Part shown: in pieces, positions 19,554 to 28,399 of the stretch
Layout: every line of letters starts with the position of its first letter
How positions within the stretch are numbered: the first letter of the stretch is position 1
NCBI RefSeq assembly: GCF_037991315.1
Contig: NZ_CP150300.1
Location: forward strand, 186,001-250,000
From: Paenibacillus sp. FSL H8-0079
Lineage (GTDB): Bacteria; Bacillota; Bacilli; Paenibacillales; Paenibacillaceae
DNA: 64,000 nt
Direction of reading: 5' to 3'
Translations under genes and position numbers: made by a program
Notes under the pieces: model-generated
Told to the model about the DNA's origin: nothing
Databases searched by the model: none
Seen by the model: only the letters and a program-made list of their open reading frames with translations

Positions 19554-21473
19554 ATGGATTGGGAAGCGCATATCGAACGGTGGAGCCGAACTGCCGTTAG
19601 ATTGCTGGATATTCGGCATTATCGTGCGGAGCATGGAACGGTTCCTGATCACTATGTGGCGCATACGAACTTTTTCTTGATCACTACTCATGGAGAGGCT
19701 AGGGTGAGCATATCGGGCAAGGCCTACCAGACCCGTTCATCTTACATATTACATGGGGGAGCAGATGCTGAGCTGAGTATTGTGCCGCTGGGTCAGGACT
19801 TTGCCTGCTATCTAATTTTATATACAGCGGAGTGTGCATCCCTGGAAGATCGGGAGAGCTTCCAGGTGACGTATGGGTTTGCTCCGTATGCAGTGCTCCC
19901 TGTTCAGGAAAAGTGTAAAGCCATGAACCGTCTGTGGCAAGAGCCCACTCCTATAGACAAGCTACAGGCGCAGTCGGTCTTTCTTCCATTGGTGTACGAG
20001 ATCATGCAGCAACAGATCCAGACATCGGCCAAAAAGGAAAGTGGCAGGCCCAACATCGTCACTGAGGCAATCCACTATATTCACGATCACTATAGCGAGC
20101 CGATTACAGCCGAGGAACTAGCCAAGAGATACCATTGCAGCGCCAGCTATTTATCCCGTTTGTTCAAAAACCAGATTGGACTAGGACCCATTGAATATCT
20201 CATTCATGTGCGCGTTCACAGATCAAAGCAGTACCTTCTAAAGTCCGAGGCCCGTATCCAGGAAATTGCGAGCAACGTAGGTTATGCAGATGTGTATTAT
20301 TTCAGTCGCTTGTTCAAAAAGCATACCGGCTTATCGCCACTTCAGTTTCGTGCGGAACATCGGCAAAAGATTCAGGTTCAGTATAATCCATTGCGCGGGT
20401 TAGAATCGTCTATTGTAACCCTTAACTCCGGTTCTCATAATGAGAATGAGACTTATTATCAACGGATTGGGGAAGGGGACACATCTATGTTTAGATTTTC
20501 ACGACCAGCCTTTGGAGCGATGATGTTATTATGTACATCCTTGCTTCTAAGTGCATGCCAGACAAGCAGTACTCCAGGAGCAGCGGCTTCCCAGCCAGCT
20601 TCATCAGATACGAATACTGCTGTAACTACAGATAGCGCAGCTGCGGAAACGCGGATGTATAAACATTTGAAAGGCGAAACCGAGATCCCTGTGAATCCAC
20701 AGCGAATCGTCAGCTTCTATCACATGGGTGAGATGATGGCGCTTGGGGTGAAGCCGGTTGGCACAACGACATTTATTTTAAATAATCCACTCATAAGTGA
20801 TACTTCCGGTATTTCAGATGTGGGTGTTCCGCCAGATGCCGAGAAAATTCTGTCACTGGAGCCAGATCTGATCGTGACAACGGCAGCATTTGCGGAGGCT
20901 GTGGAAGGCGGATATGATGCACTGAGTCAGATCGCTCCAACCATTGTTGTCGAGCAGTACAACGACCCGATTAAAGATGTGGAGATGTTTGGTGATATTC
21001 TTGGGAAGCAAGAAGAAGCGCGGTTATGGAACGAGAAATTCAAGGCCAAAATCACGGAGTACAAAGAGAAAATTAGCCCTTATGTAGGTGTCGATGAGAC
21101 GTTCTCCATACTAAACGTGCGTCCAGATGCACTTTTTGTATACGGGGATACCAATATGGGAGGCAATATCATCTACAAGTATCTCGGGTTGAAGCCAACC
21201 GCCAAGGTAGAGACAGACGTGATCAAAGGTGAGACGTGGGAAATTTCTTCTGAGGTGATTCCCGACTTTATTGGTGACCGGTTATTCCTTGCTGTGAATG
21301 ACGGGGCGGAGGATAAACTCAAGGATGTACAGAAACTGATTGAACAATCGCCAGCAGGGAAAGCGAATAAGGTCTACAATATTGATTTTGACGAGTTTCT
21401 GCTCAGTGACCCCATTTCGGTAGAGCAACAGCTGGACATCATTGTTGATATACTGGTCGGAAATAACGAATAG
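19554..21473 (+). CDS. AraC regulator joined to a siderophore-binding lipoprotein
   Basis: One frame of 639 residues. Residues 1-165 form a sensor region. About 165-285 is a double helix-turn-helix AraC domain (ITAEELAKRYHCSASYLSRLFKNQ; IQEIASNVGYADVYYFSRLFKKHTGLSPLQFR). About 312-335 is a complete lipoprotein signal, MFRFSRPAFGAMMLLC then lipobox LLSAC with Cys335. About 365-639 is a periplasmic-binding domain of the iron-siderophore class (RIVSFYHMGEMMALGVKPVG, EKILSLEPDLIV, IIYKYLGLKPTAK). Bacillus Btr joins AraC and a bacillibactin-binding domain, but without an internal export signal. A strong internal ribosome binding site precedes Met312. Either one transmembrane regulator or two products is possible. 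No transporter genes adjoin it. Confidence 0.85.
   Translation: MDWEAHIERWSRTAVRLLDIRHYRAEHGTVPDHYVAHTNFFLITTHGEARVSISGKAYQTRSSYILHGGADAELSIVPLGQDFACYLILYTAECASLEDRESFQVTYGFAPYAVLPVQEKCKAMNRLWQEPTPIDKLQAQSVFLPLVYEIMQQQIQTSAKKESGRPNIVTEAIHYIHDHYSEPITAEELAKRYHCSASYLSRLFKNQIGLGPIEYLIHVRVHRSKQYLLKSEARIQEIASNVGYADVYYFSRLFKKHTGLSPLQFRAEHRQKIQVQYNPLRGLESSIVTLNSGSHNENETYYQRIGEGDTSMFRFSRPAFGAMMLLCTSLLLSACQTSSTPGAAASQPASSDTNTAVTTDSAAAETRMYKHLKGETEIPVNPQRIVSFYHMGEMMALGVKPVGTTTFILNNPLISDTSGISDVGVPPDAEKILSLEPDLIVTTAAFAEAVEGGYDALSQIAPTIVVEQYNDPIKDVEMFGDILGKQEEARLWNEKFKAKITEYKEKISPYVGVDETFSILNVRPDALFVYGDTNMGGNIIYKYLGLKPTAKVETDVIKGETWEISSEVIPDFIGDRLFLAVNDGAEDKLKDVQKLIEQSPAGKANKVYNIDFDEFLLSDPISVEQQLDIIVDILVGNNE
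20469..20489 (+). promoter_or_regulatory. Internal ribosome binding site and start (ATG 20487)
   Basis: GGGGAAGGGG (20469-20478) lies 8 nt before an in-frame ATG that opens a perfect lipoprotein signal peptide. Independent translation of the binding protein (residues 312-639 of the long frame) is plausible. Confidence 0.6.
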
Positions 21474-21614
21474 AACGTCCAACACCTTGTGGTGCCTCAT
21501 ATGCCAAATTGATTCAAGCCCACTGGGAGGGGTAGAATAACGAGAGGACGATCAATTTCTAACAGTCTAATCTCGGAACGAAAATCTAACCTTTTGGCAA
21601 AGGAGAGTTCTCAC

Positions 21615-22469
21615 ATGAATCATCACATTCCGGAATATACATTGAACGATGGCTTGAAAGTACCCGCAATTGGATTCGGTACTTATAGTTTAAAAGGTGA
21701 AGATGGCGTTAAATCGATAGCATCCGCGATGGATGCGGGCTATCGGTTAATTGATACGGCATACAACTATGAGAATGAGGCAACAGTCGGTAAAGCAATC
21801 AAGCAGAGCTCTGTCGCCAGAGAAGAACTACTGATTTCCTCGAAGCTACCAGGGCGCTATCACGCTCATGATAAAGCAATCGTGGCAATCCAGGAATCCC
21901 TGTATAGAGCCGACCTGGATTATTATGACCTCTACCTGATCCACTGGCCCAATCCCAAAAAGGATGTGTATGTGGAAGCATGGCAGGCTCTAATTGAAGC
22001 GAAAAAACGCGGATATATCCGTTCCATCGGAGTGAGCAATTTCCTGCCCGAGCACAATGAACGCCTGATTAAGGAGACGGGGGTAGCACCGAGTCTGAAT
22101 CAGATTGAGCTGCATCCGTTCTTTGACCAAGCCGATCAGCGCGAACAGGATAAGAAACATGGCATTGTGAACGAGTCCTGGAGTCCAATCGGACGTGGCA
22201 ATGATGCCGTGCAGGATATCGTCAAAGACGAAAAAATTCTCCGCATCGCGGAAGCTCATGGCAAAACGCCTACCCAAATTATCTTGCGCTGGCATATCCA
22301 GCTAGGCTCTATTCCGATTCCGAAAGCCAGCTCGCTTCAGCATCAGCAAGAAAATATCGATATTTTCGACTTTGAGCTGAATGCGCAGGAGATGGAGGTT
22401 TTCTCTTCATTCAGCCGTCCAGATGGACGATTGTGGGATCAGGACCCGAGTGAGTACGAAGAATTTTAA
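21615..22469 (+). CDS. Aldo/keto reductase
   Basis: 284 residues. AKR motifs are present: GFGTYSLKG, DTAYNYENEATVGKAI (catalytic Asp and Tyr), SSKLPGRYH (catalytic Lys), YLIHWPNP (catalytic His), SIGVSNFLPEH and IPIPKASSLQHQQENIDIF (NADPH binding). It reduces carbonyls with NADPH; the substrate cannot be told. AAAGGAGAG supports ATG 21615 over the TTG at 21594. Flanked by a regulator gene upstream and a structured repeat downstream. Confidence 0.92.
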   Translation: MNHHIPEYTLNDGLKVPAIGFGTYSLKGEDGVKSIASAMDAGYRLIDTAYNYENEATVGKAIKQSSVAREELLISSKLPGRYHAHDKAIVAIQESLYRADLDYYDLYLIHWPNPKKDVYVEAWQALIEAKKRGYIRSIGVSNFLPEHNERLIKETGVAPSLNQIELHPFFDQADQREQDKKHGIVNESWSPIGRGNDAVQDIVKDEKILRIAEAHGKTPTQIILRWHIQLGSIPIPKASSLQHQQENIDIFDFELNAQEMEVFSSFSRPDGRLWDQDPSEYEEF

Positions 22470-22607
22470 GAACAACGTATCCGATGGCTAAGTTGGTTGC
22501 TGTATAATCTACCATCTGTGATCAGAAACCCCTGTGAATAAACATGGTAAAGCCTGCTGGCTCTACCGATGTTATTCCGGGGGTGTTTTGTATTTCTAGG
22601 GAAAGAG

Positions 22608-22798
22608 GATATATTAGTTTAATTAATGATTTACACGGTAACGGAGAGGACAGAAAAATCCTGAAAAAGCGAAGCGTGCGCCTTTATCCCCAGATTCCCC
22701 CTAGAGAAATAATCAAAAAATCTGGGGGTAACAGCGATTGGAAGGATGTTCTGTCATCGTAGTATCAGTGTGAATAATTTTTAGTTGAACTTATATAG
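22608..22798 (+). repeat. Structured intergenic repeat, copy B
   Basis: The core 22649-22755 is closed by GACAGAA/TTCTGTC. The 5' motif is AAGCGAAGCGTGCGCCTTT, the inner stem ATCCCCAGATT/AATCTGGGGGT and the 3' motif GTAACAGCGATTGG. Imperfect inverted flanks extend the element; its right end AGTTGAACTTATATAG matches that of copy C. Confidence 0.78.
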
Positions 22799-22803
22799 TC
22801 ACA

Positions 22804-22844
22804 AAGAAAAAGAGTGCCCTTGTCAGTAATGACAAGAAGCACTC
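22804..22844 (-). terminator. Terminator of the alpha-mannosidase gene
   Basis: GAGTGC/GCACTC and CTTGTCA/TGACAAG stems (22812-22844) are followed on the minus strand by TTTTTCTTTG. Confidence 0.8.
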
Positions 22845-22891
22845 ATAATATGAACGGTTATGGCTACATAACTTACCCGTAAATGTGCCCG

Positions 22892-25800
22892 CTACGCTCT
22901 CGGAATCCGGAAGGTTAGAATCTCATACGGTTTGATATCAAAAGAAATTCTGCCGTTGTCCACGGCGCATTCTGCCTCGTTATTTTCCAACAGATCACAG
23001 GCATATGCCACGGAGCCTGATCCTTCAGGCAACTGAAGGGAAGCCCGACAGCGGCGGCCATGTGCTTCGTAGACCCGGATGATCATATCATCGTTGTTCT
23101 CGGCTTTTTTGATAACCTCCAGCACGACATTATCCTGATCAACCGATGCGAGTGACCACACCCCAGGTAACGTGCCGGTTTGCGATGCAATCTCACGGGC
23201 AACCAACGGACGGTTGAGATCGTAAGCAGCTTGGATGACACGTCCCTCACGGAAATCCCCTTTGTGCGGGTAGAGGGAGTATGTGAATACGTGCTGCTCT
23301 TTGTCGGCATTTTCATTCGGGTACGTTGCGCTCTTGATCAGCGACAGTCGCATCACCGAGTTATGAATATCATATCCGTACTTGCAGTCGTTCAGCAGAG
23401 CAGCGCCGTACCCGTTCTCTGCCAGATCGGCCCACTTCTGTCCGCATACTTCGAATCGTGCCTGATCCCAGCTCGTATTACGGTGGGTAGCACGCTCAAC
23501 GTTGCCGTACTGGATTTCATAGACCGCTTTTTCACTCCAGATATCCAGCGGGAAAGCGGTTTTCAACAACAGATGCTCCTGCTTCCAATCTACGAATGTG
23601 CGGAAATCAATCCGGCGCGTGTGCGCATAAAAGATGATCGTTTGCTCAATGACAGAGTCTAAGAACTGTCGCTTCACTTGCAGCACGGAACGCACTGGCC
23701 CGCTTTCAACCCACTCCAGCGACTGCAGGTCGTTAATCTCCCACATATGCTGTTCATAGTAATCGTCAATGTTCCACGCTTCGTATTCCGCAGGTCGATC
23801 CTCGAACACTTGCAGCACGTTACCGCGCTTGCCAGACTGAAGCAGCTCACGGCCCTCTAATTTGTCCCAGACCGATACGAACTCGGCAGATTCATTCAGG
23901 TGAATATCATACCAAGGCGTCTGAATGTGGCGTTGTTCCGATTCCCACTGTGCAACCGACACGCCAGCACCCAGTTCAGCGGCTACATCCGGCGTGATCC
24001 GGAAGGTTTTATATCCCGATGCCGGTACATTTTCAGCCAGAAATACCAATCCACCATCCGGTGTACGCTGGCTCGCTACAGGCCGATCACCATCATAGAC
24101 CGTTACTTTTCTCGCAAAAGAAGGCAGTTCAACCACATCCGTCCGCTCGAAGCCGGTCGTATTGAATACAACAATGGCTTCGCCGTCAGACGTAATGCTG
24201 CTCGCAATGCCGTTCAGCGCGCTGTCTTTTAGCTCATCCGTGACACGCAGAACTTCTTCATATTGCTCTTTTGAATCCACATAGACCTGTTCAATGGAGC
24301 TACCCGGAAGAATGTCATGGAACTGGTTCAGCATCGTCAGCTTCCATGCGTGCTCCAGTGCATCGGTCGGGTAGACCGCTTGTGCATTCGCTTCACGATG
24401 AATCATGGAATACAGCTCGGCATCGGCCAGCGCAAATTCACTATGGCGATTATATCGTTTGTTACGAGCCATCGATGTGTAAGTCCCCCGGTGGTATTCC
24501 AGATATAGCTCTCCGGACCAGCGTGGAACGGAACGAACATCGTCCAGATTCTGTTCCAGCTTCTCGAAAAACTCGCGTACAAAAGTACGTTTCACGTCCG
24601 GCACGCCTGGTAATCCTTTTTCAAGCCGTCTGCCATGCTCCAGCATTTCCTCCGTTGGACCGCCGCCTCCGTCGCCGAAGCCGTAGCACTGTAACACATC
24701 TGCATTGATGTTTTTGTTCTGGTATCGCTGCCATGTGCCTTTGACTTGGGATGCATTGAATCTTCCATTGTAGGTCGTTTCGAACCGGCGCTGCCTGAAA
24801 TCGGGGTGCTTGTCATAGTCTGTCGCTGTGATGAAATGCGTTAATACCTCAGAGCCGTCGATTCCTCTCCAGTACATCGTGTCGTTCGGAATCTGGTTCG
24901 TATCGTTCCAGGCAATTTTGGTTGTCATAAAATAATCTATCCCGCTCTTGCGCATAATCTGCGGCATCGCTGCACTATAACCAAATACATCCGGCAGCCA
25001 GAGAACACGGTTCTCCACGCCAAACTCTTCCTTGAAGAATCGCTTTCCGTAGATAATCTGACGGATCATGGATTCGCCCGAAATCAGGTTGCAGTCGGCT
25101 TCCAGCCACATCGAACCTTCCGCCTCCCAGCGGCCTTCGGCTACCTTTTCCTTGATTTTCTCATAGAGAGACGGGTAGTCTGCTTTCAGGTACGCATATA
25201 ACTGGGGTTGCGAGGACATGAAAGTATACTCCGGGAACTTGTCCATCAGATACAATACACTCGCGAAGCTCCGGATGACCTTTTCCCGCGTCTGATCCAG
25301 TGTCCATAGCCACGCCACATCAATATGAGTATGACCGATGCAGTGAACGGTAGGGATGTGATCACCCGCAGGGCGAGTTTCACCGTAGATATGATTTTGC
25401 ATATAAAGGCGGGCTTCCAGAACCGATGCATGAAAAGCAGTACTATTTTCCTGACGCAAATCCAGTAGATTTACCGCCTGATTCAGATGTTCGATCAGCT
25501 TCAGCCGCTCCAGATCATCCTCACGCAGTAGATCAGCGGCATCCAGCGCAGCCTTAAGATCGTAATATAAATCCGTGACAGGCTGATGATGCTCAGCGAT
25601 ATATACATTGAGAAAGACATCCGCTGCCGAAGTACTACAGTACGCATATAGTGCCAGTTCGAATTCTTCACCTTTTACCGCAGCGGGTGTCAGGTCGATT
25701 TCCGTATGGTTCACGTCCAGACCGCAGATCAGTTCCCCATTGAGGAATGCCAGAAATTGCGGGTTATCATAGTTCCAGATGTCATCAGCACCGGTGACAA

Positions 25801-26062
25801 TGGTACAAACGACTTTTTTTCCTTCCATATGATCCGGGATGCGAATCTTGGTTTTGAAGCAGCTGTGTACATCCTTACCGCCCCAGCCATCACCTTTACG
25901 GAATACGTTCCAGGAGGAAGGGTCCTCATGAACCAGTTCCCAGGAGTGGTAACCACTCTCTTTATGATAAAGCTCTGGTATATATGTCTTTGAGGTCAGT
26001 CGTGCACGTTCCAAGTGTTTCACAATGGTATGGATCCGAGTATACAAGGAATTCATTTTCAT
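22892..26062 (-). CDS. Alpha-mannosidase, GH38
   Basis: 1056 residues. An N-terminal jelly-roll region (1-235) precedes the GH38 catalytic barrel. The barrel has the zinc motif GHTHIDVAWLW near residue 245 and the nucleophile Asp in LWLPDVFGYS near 355. The C-terminal half is the usual beta-sandwich set. It removes alpha-mannose from glycans or mannosyl glycerate-type substrates. No signal peptide is seen, so it acts in the cytoplasm on imported oligosaccharides. AAGGTGGG precedes the start. It is divergent from an AraC regulator, and a cre site lies between them. A second GH38 gene begins at the right end of the window. Confidence 0.95.
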   Translation of the reverse strand: MKMNSLYTRIHTIVKHLERARLTSKTYIPELYHKESGYHSWELVHEDPSSWNVFRKGDGWGGKDVHSCFKTKIRIPDHMEGKKVVCTIVTGADDIWNYDNPQFLAFLNGELICGLDVNHTEIDLTPAAVKGEEFELALYAYCSTSAADVFLNVYIAEHHQPVTDLYYDLKAALDAADLLREDDLERLKLIEHLNQAVNLLDLRQENSTAFHASVLEARLYMQNHIYGETRPAGDHIPTVHCIGHTHIDVAWLWTLDQTREKVIRSFASVLYLMDKFPEYTFMSSQPQLYAYLKADYPSLYEKIKEKVAEGRWEAEGSMWLEADCNLISGESMIRQIIYGKRFFKEEFGVENRVLWLPDVFGYSAAMPQIMRKSGIDYFMTTKIAWNDTNQIPNDTMYWRGIDGSEVLTHFITATDYDKHPDFRQRRFETTYNGRFNASQVKGTWQRYQNKNINADVLQCYGFGDGGGGPTEEMLEHGRRLEKGLPGVPDVKRTFVREFFEKLEQNLDDVRSVPRWSGELYLEYHRGTYTSMARNKRYNRHSEFALADAELYSMIHREANAQAVYPTDALEHAWKLTMLNQFHDILPGSSIEQVYVDSKEQYEEVLRVTDELKDSALNGIASSITSDGEAIVVFNTTGFERTDVVELPSFARKVTVYDGDRPVASQRTPDGGLVFLAENVPASGYKTFRITPDVAAELGAGVSVAQWESEQRHIQTPWYDIHLNESAEFVSVWDKLEGRELLQSGKRGNVLQVFEDRPAEYEAWNIDDYYEQHMWEINDLQSLEWVESGPVRSVLQVKRQFLDSVIEQTIIFYAHTRRIDFRTFVDWKQEHLLLKTAFPLDIWSEKAVYEIQYGNVERATHRNTSWDQARFEVCGQKWADLAENGYGAALLNDCKYGYDIHNSVMRLSLIKSATYPNENADKEQHVFTYSLYPHKGDFREGRVIQAAYDLNRPLVAREIASQTGTLPGVWSLASVDQDNVVLEVIKKAENNDDMIIRVYEAHGRRCRASLQLPEGSGSVAYACDLLENNEAECAVDNGRISFDIKPYEILTFRIPRA

Positions 26063-26124
26063 GTTGGTTTCCCACCTTGGTTTGTAGTAAGTACAGGCTG
26101 TAGTCGTTGTTGGAGCGAGAATTC

Positions 26125-26138
26125 TGCAAGCGCTAACA
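26125..26138. promoter_or_regulatory. cre site (CcpA operator)
   Basis: TGCAAGCGCTAACA matches the degenerate consensus TGNAANCGNTNNCA at every fixed position. It sits in the divergent region between the mannosidase and its AraC neighbour, so carbon catabolite repression is likely. Confidence 0.7.
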
Positions 26139-26261
26139 TATCAACTTTATCATACCAAAAGAGAAATGGGCGAAACTATGTATTGTATGCTGAAAATAAC
26201 GTCTTTTTATTGCATTTCATGCTAAAATAAACTCATTAGAATCGGGATAGGGGGCATGTCC

Positions 26262-27185
26262 ATGACACCATCGTTTTTGGCATACGAGCAGGGATATGCG
26301 ATCCATGTGAACGAACCTGGAGATTCACTTTTTTACCATCTGGATTATGATGAACGCTCTCATGAACTGAATATGGAGTTTCAGCATTTTCATGATTTCT
26401 ATGAAATCTGTATTCTTCTGGATCGCACGGCTGCACATATCATTGAAGGCAGTTTGTACGAGATTCAGCCGAATGATATCGTTCTGCTGAGACCCTCTTT
26501 ACTGCACAAAACGCAATATCCCAAGGGAGTGCCACCCAAACGCTTAATGATTACCTTTGCCATGCCGCGCAATACACCCGGTCTTGAGAACGGTTACACA
26601 GAACTGTTTTCGATCTTTGATGAACCAATCCCGATATTCCGATTTACAGAAGAGCGGCGCCAGGCGGTAATGGCTCCTTTAAACGAAATCTTTGCTCTAT
26701 CGCAGAATCCCTCCGTACTTCATTCGGTTGCAATTCATAGCAAATTCGTTGAGTTTCTCTGTACAATCCATCGATACTCAGCGGAGAATAGCTACGTTCG
26801 TGAAGAGACAGGTTCGTCTATGTCGCAGCGGATGTATGCCATTGCATCGTATATTCACAGCCATTATCAGAATGAGCTGTCACTTGAAGAGATCTCCAAA
26901 CGGTTTTTCGTGAGTGCCCATCATCTATCCCGTCAGTTCAACAGAGTCACAGGCTTTACGTTCACCGAGTATATTCAGATGACCCGAATTCGCAACGCCC
27001 AACAAATGCTCCTGAACTCTACCAAAAAAATTACCGATATTGCGGCACAGTGCGGCTTCGCCAGCTTTTCGCAATTCAATCGCATCTTCAATAAACTCAA
27101 TGGCATGTCACCGAGTACCTATCGCCGAAGCAGACAATGGCAGAGCGAGCGTGAAGTGATATCCTTGGGTAGACCTGAGCGCTGA
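26262..27185 (+). CDS. AraC-family regulator with cupin-like sensor
   Basis: 307 residues. The N-terminal part shows a cupin-type sugar-sensing region (MEFQHFHDFYEICIL; EIQPNDIVLLRPSLLHK). The C-terminal 100 residues are a double HTH (LSLEEISKRFFVSAHHLSRQFNRVTG; ITDIAAQCGFASFSQFNRIFNKLNGMSPSTYR). GGATAGGGGG is spaced correctly for ATG 26262; the ATG at 26256 is too close. The divergent position suggests it controls the GH38 mannosidase. Confidence 0.9.
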   Translation: MTPSFLAYEQGYAIHVNEPGDSLFYHLDYDERSHELNMEFQHFHDFYEICILLDRTAAHIIEGSLYEIQPNDIVLLRPSLLHKTQYPKGVPPKRLMITFAMPRNTPGLENGYTELFSIFDEPIPIFRFTEERRQAVMAPLNEIFALSQNPSVLHSVAIHSKFVEFLCTIHRYSAENSYVREETGSSMSQRMYAIASYIHSHYQNELSLEEISKRFFVSAHHLSRQFNRVTGFTFTEYIQMTRIRNAQQMLLNSTKKITDIAAQCGFASFSQFNRIFNKLNGMSPSTYRRSRQWQSEREVISLGRPER

Positions 27186-27265
27186 CTGAAGACAAAGATG
27201 ATATGGAGATATCCGTATAGTAAAGATGTGCTGCATGAATGGCGACTGCCAAATAAAATGGAAGA

Positions 27266-27308
27266 TATAAAAAAAGGCAAACCCTCTGAGTTACAAAGGG
27301 AATGCCTT
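27266..27308 (-). terminator. Terminator of the sugar-acid operon
   Basis: AAGGCA/TGCCTT and CCCT/AGGG stems, followed on the minus strand by a T run. Confidence 0.75.
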
Positions 27309-27397
27309 GTTCCTTCTATATAAAGATACGTCTACCTGGAGATGGTCCTCCTGGCCAGACTCACACACTCTCTCATGTGCCTGTATGACGGCTACTC

Positions 27398-28399
27398 TTA
27401 TACTTGACCCTTCGGCGCCAGCTCAATAGCGGAGCGGATGGCAGCCAGCATACTTTTATCATCGGCGATGTTTTTGCCAGCGATATCGAAGGCTGTACCG
27501 TGGTCGACAGACGTACGGATGATACCGCCTTTCAGGCCAACGGTGATGTTTACGCCTTCCTCGATGCCCATCACTTTGATCGGCGCATGGCCTTGGTCGT
27601 GATAGCAGGCTACGACGATATCGAAGTCACCGCGACCAGCGCGGAAGAAGAGTGTGTCCGCCGGGAGTGGACCAACGACGTTAATGCCTTCCTTCTGCGC
27701 ACGATCAATGCCGGGCTGCAGCTTCTCTTCTTCTTCTCCGTTGCCGAACAAACCGTTCTCTCCGGCATGAGGATTGATTCCGCATACGGCAATGCGCGGA
27801 TTCTCAAAGCCTGCTTTTTTCAGCGTATCATGAGCAAGCTTCACGACGGTGTAGGTTCTTTCCGGATTAATACTCGCAATGGCATCGATCAGACCCATGT
27901 GTGTTGTCAGGTGAATGACTCTCAGATTAGGCGTTGTCAGCATCATTGAGAAGTCCTGCGTATCCGTCAGGTCAGCCAGAATTTCGGTATGCCCCGGATA
28001 CAGGTGTCCTCCTTGATGCAAAGCTTCTTTGTTCAAAGGCGCGGTACAGATGGAGTGAATTTGCTGCTTTTTGGCAAGGTCAATGGCTTTGGCGAGAAAC
28101 TGAAATGCTGCATCTCCAGCCACGGCAGATACTTTACCGTATTCCAGATCGGCAGGAACAAGATTCAGATCAATCACATCCACAGTACCGAATTCATACT
28201 TGGCTTCGGAAGGCTCTTGAATAGCGTTGACGTTCAGACTTGAGCCGATGACTGGCAACACACGCTCCAGAATCTTCGCATCACCGATAACGAGTGGGTT
28301 GCACTGATCGTACATCTCTTGATGACCCAGTGCTTTCATAATAATCTCCGGTCCAATACCTGCTGCGTCGCCCATTGTAATTCCAATTGTAGGTTTCAT
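27398..28399 (-). CDS. pdxA2: PdxA2-type 4-phosphate dehydrogenase
   Basis: 333 residues of the PdxA family. It begins KPTIGITMGDAAGIGPEIIMKAL, with the metal-binding region HMGLIDAI, CYHDQGHAPIKVMG and RTSVDHGTAFDIAG. Next to a DUF1537 kinase it is best read as the PdxA2 subgroup. That subgroup oxidises D-threonate-4-phosphate (or a stereoisomer), giving DHAP and CO2, rather than making vitamin B6. It overlaps the kinase stop by 4 nt (ATGA), so the two are translationally coupled. Symbol by family, not proven. Confidence 0.85.
   Translation of the reverse strand: MKPTIGITMGDAAGIGPEIIMKALGHQEMYDQCNPLVIGDAKILERVLPVIGSSLNVNAIQEPSEAKYEFGTVDVIDLNLVPADLEYGKVSAVAGDAAFQFLAKAIDLAKKQQIHSICTAPLNKEALHQGGHLYPGHTEILADLTDTQDFSMMLTTPNLRVIHLTTHMGLIDAIASINPERTYTVVKLAHDTLKKAGFENPRIAVCGINPHAGENGLFGNGEEEEKLQPGIDRAQKEGINVVGPLPADTLFFRAGRGDFDIVVACYHDQGHAPIKVMGIEEGVNITVGLKGGIIRTSVDHGTAFDIAGKNIADDKSMLAAIRSAIELAPKGQV

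Noticed and set aside
24271..24708. 145-codon plus frame inside the GH38 gene
   Set aside because: It is a shadow of the mannosidase coding strand without any start signals.
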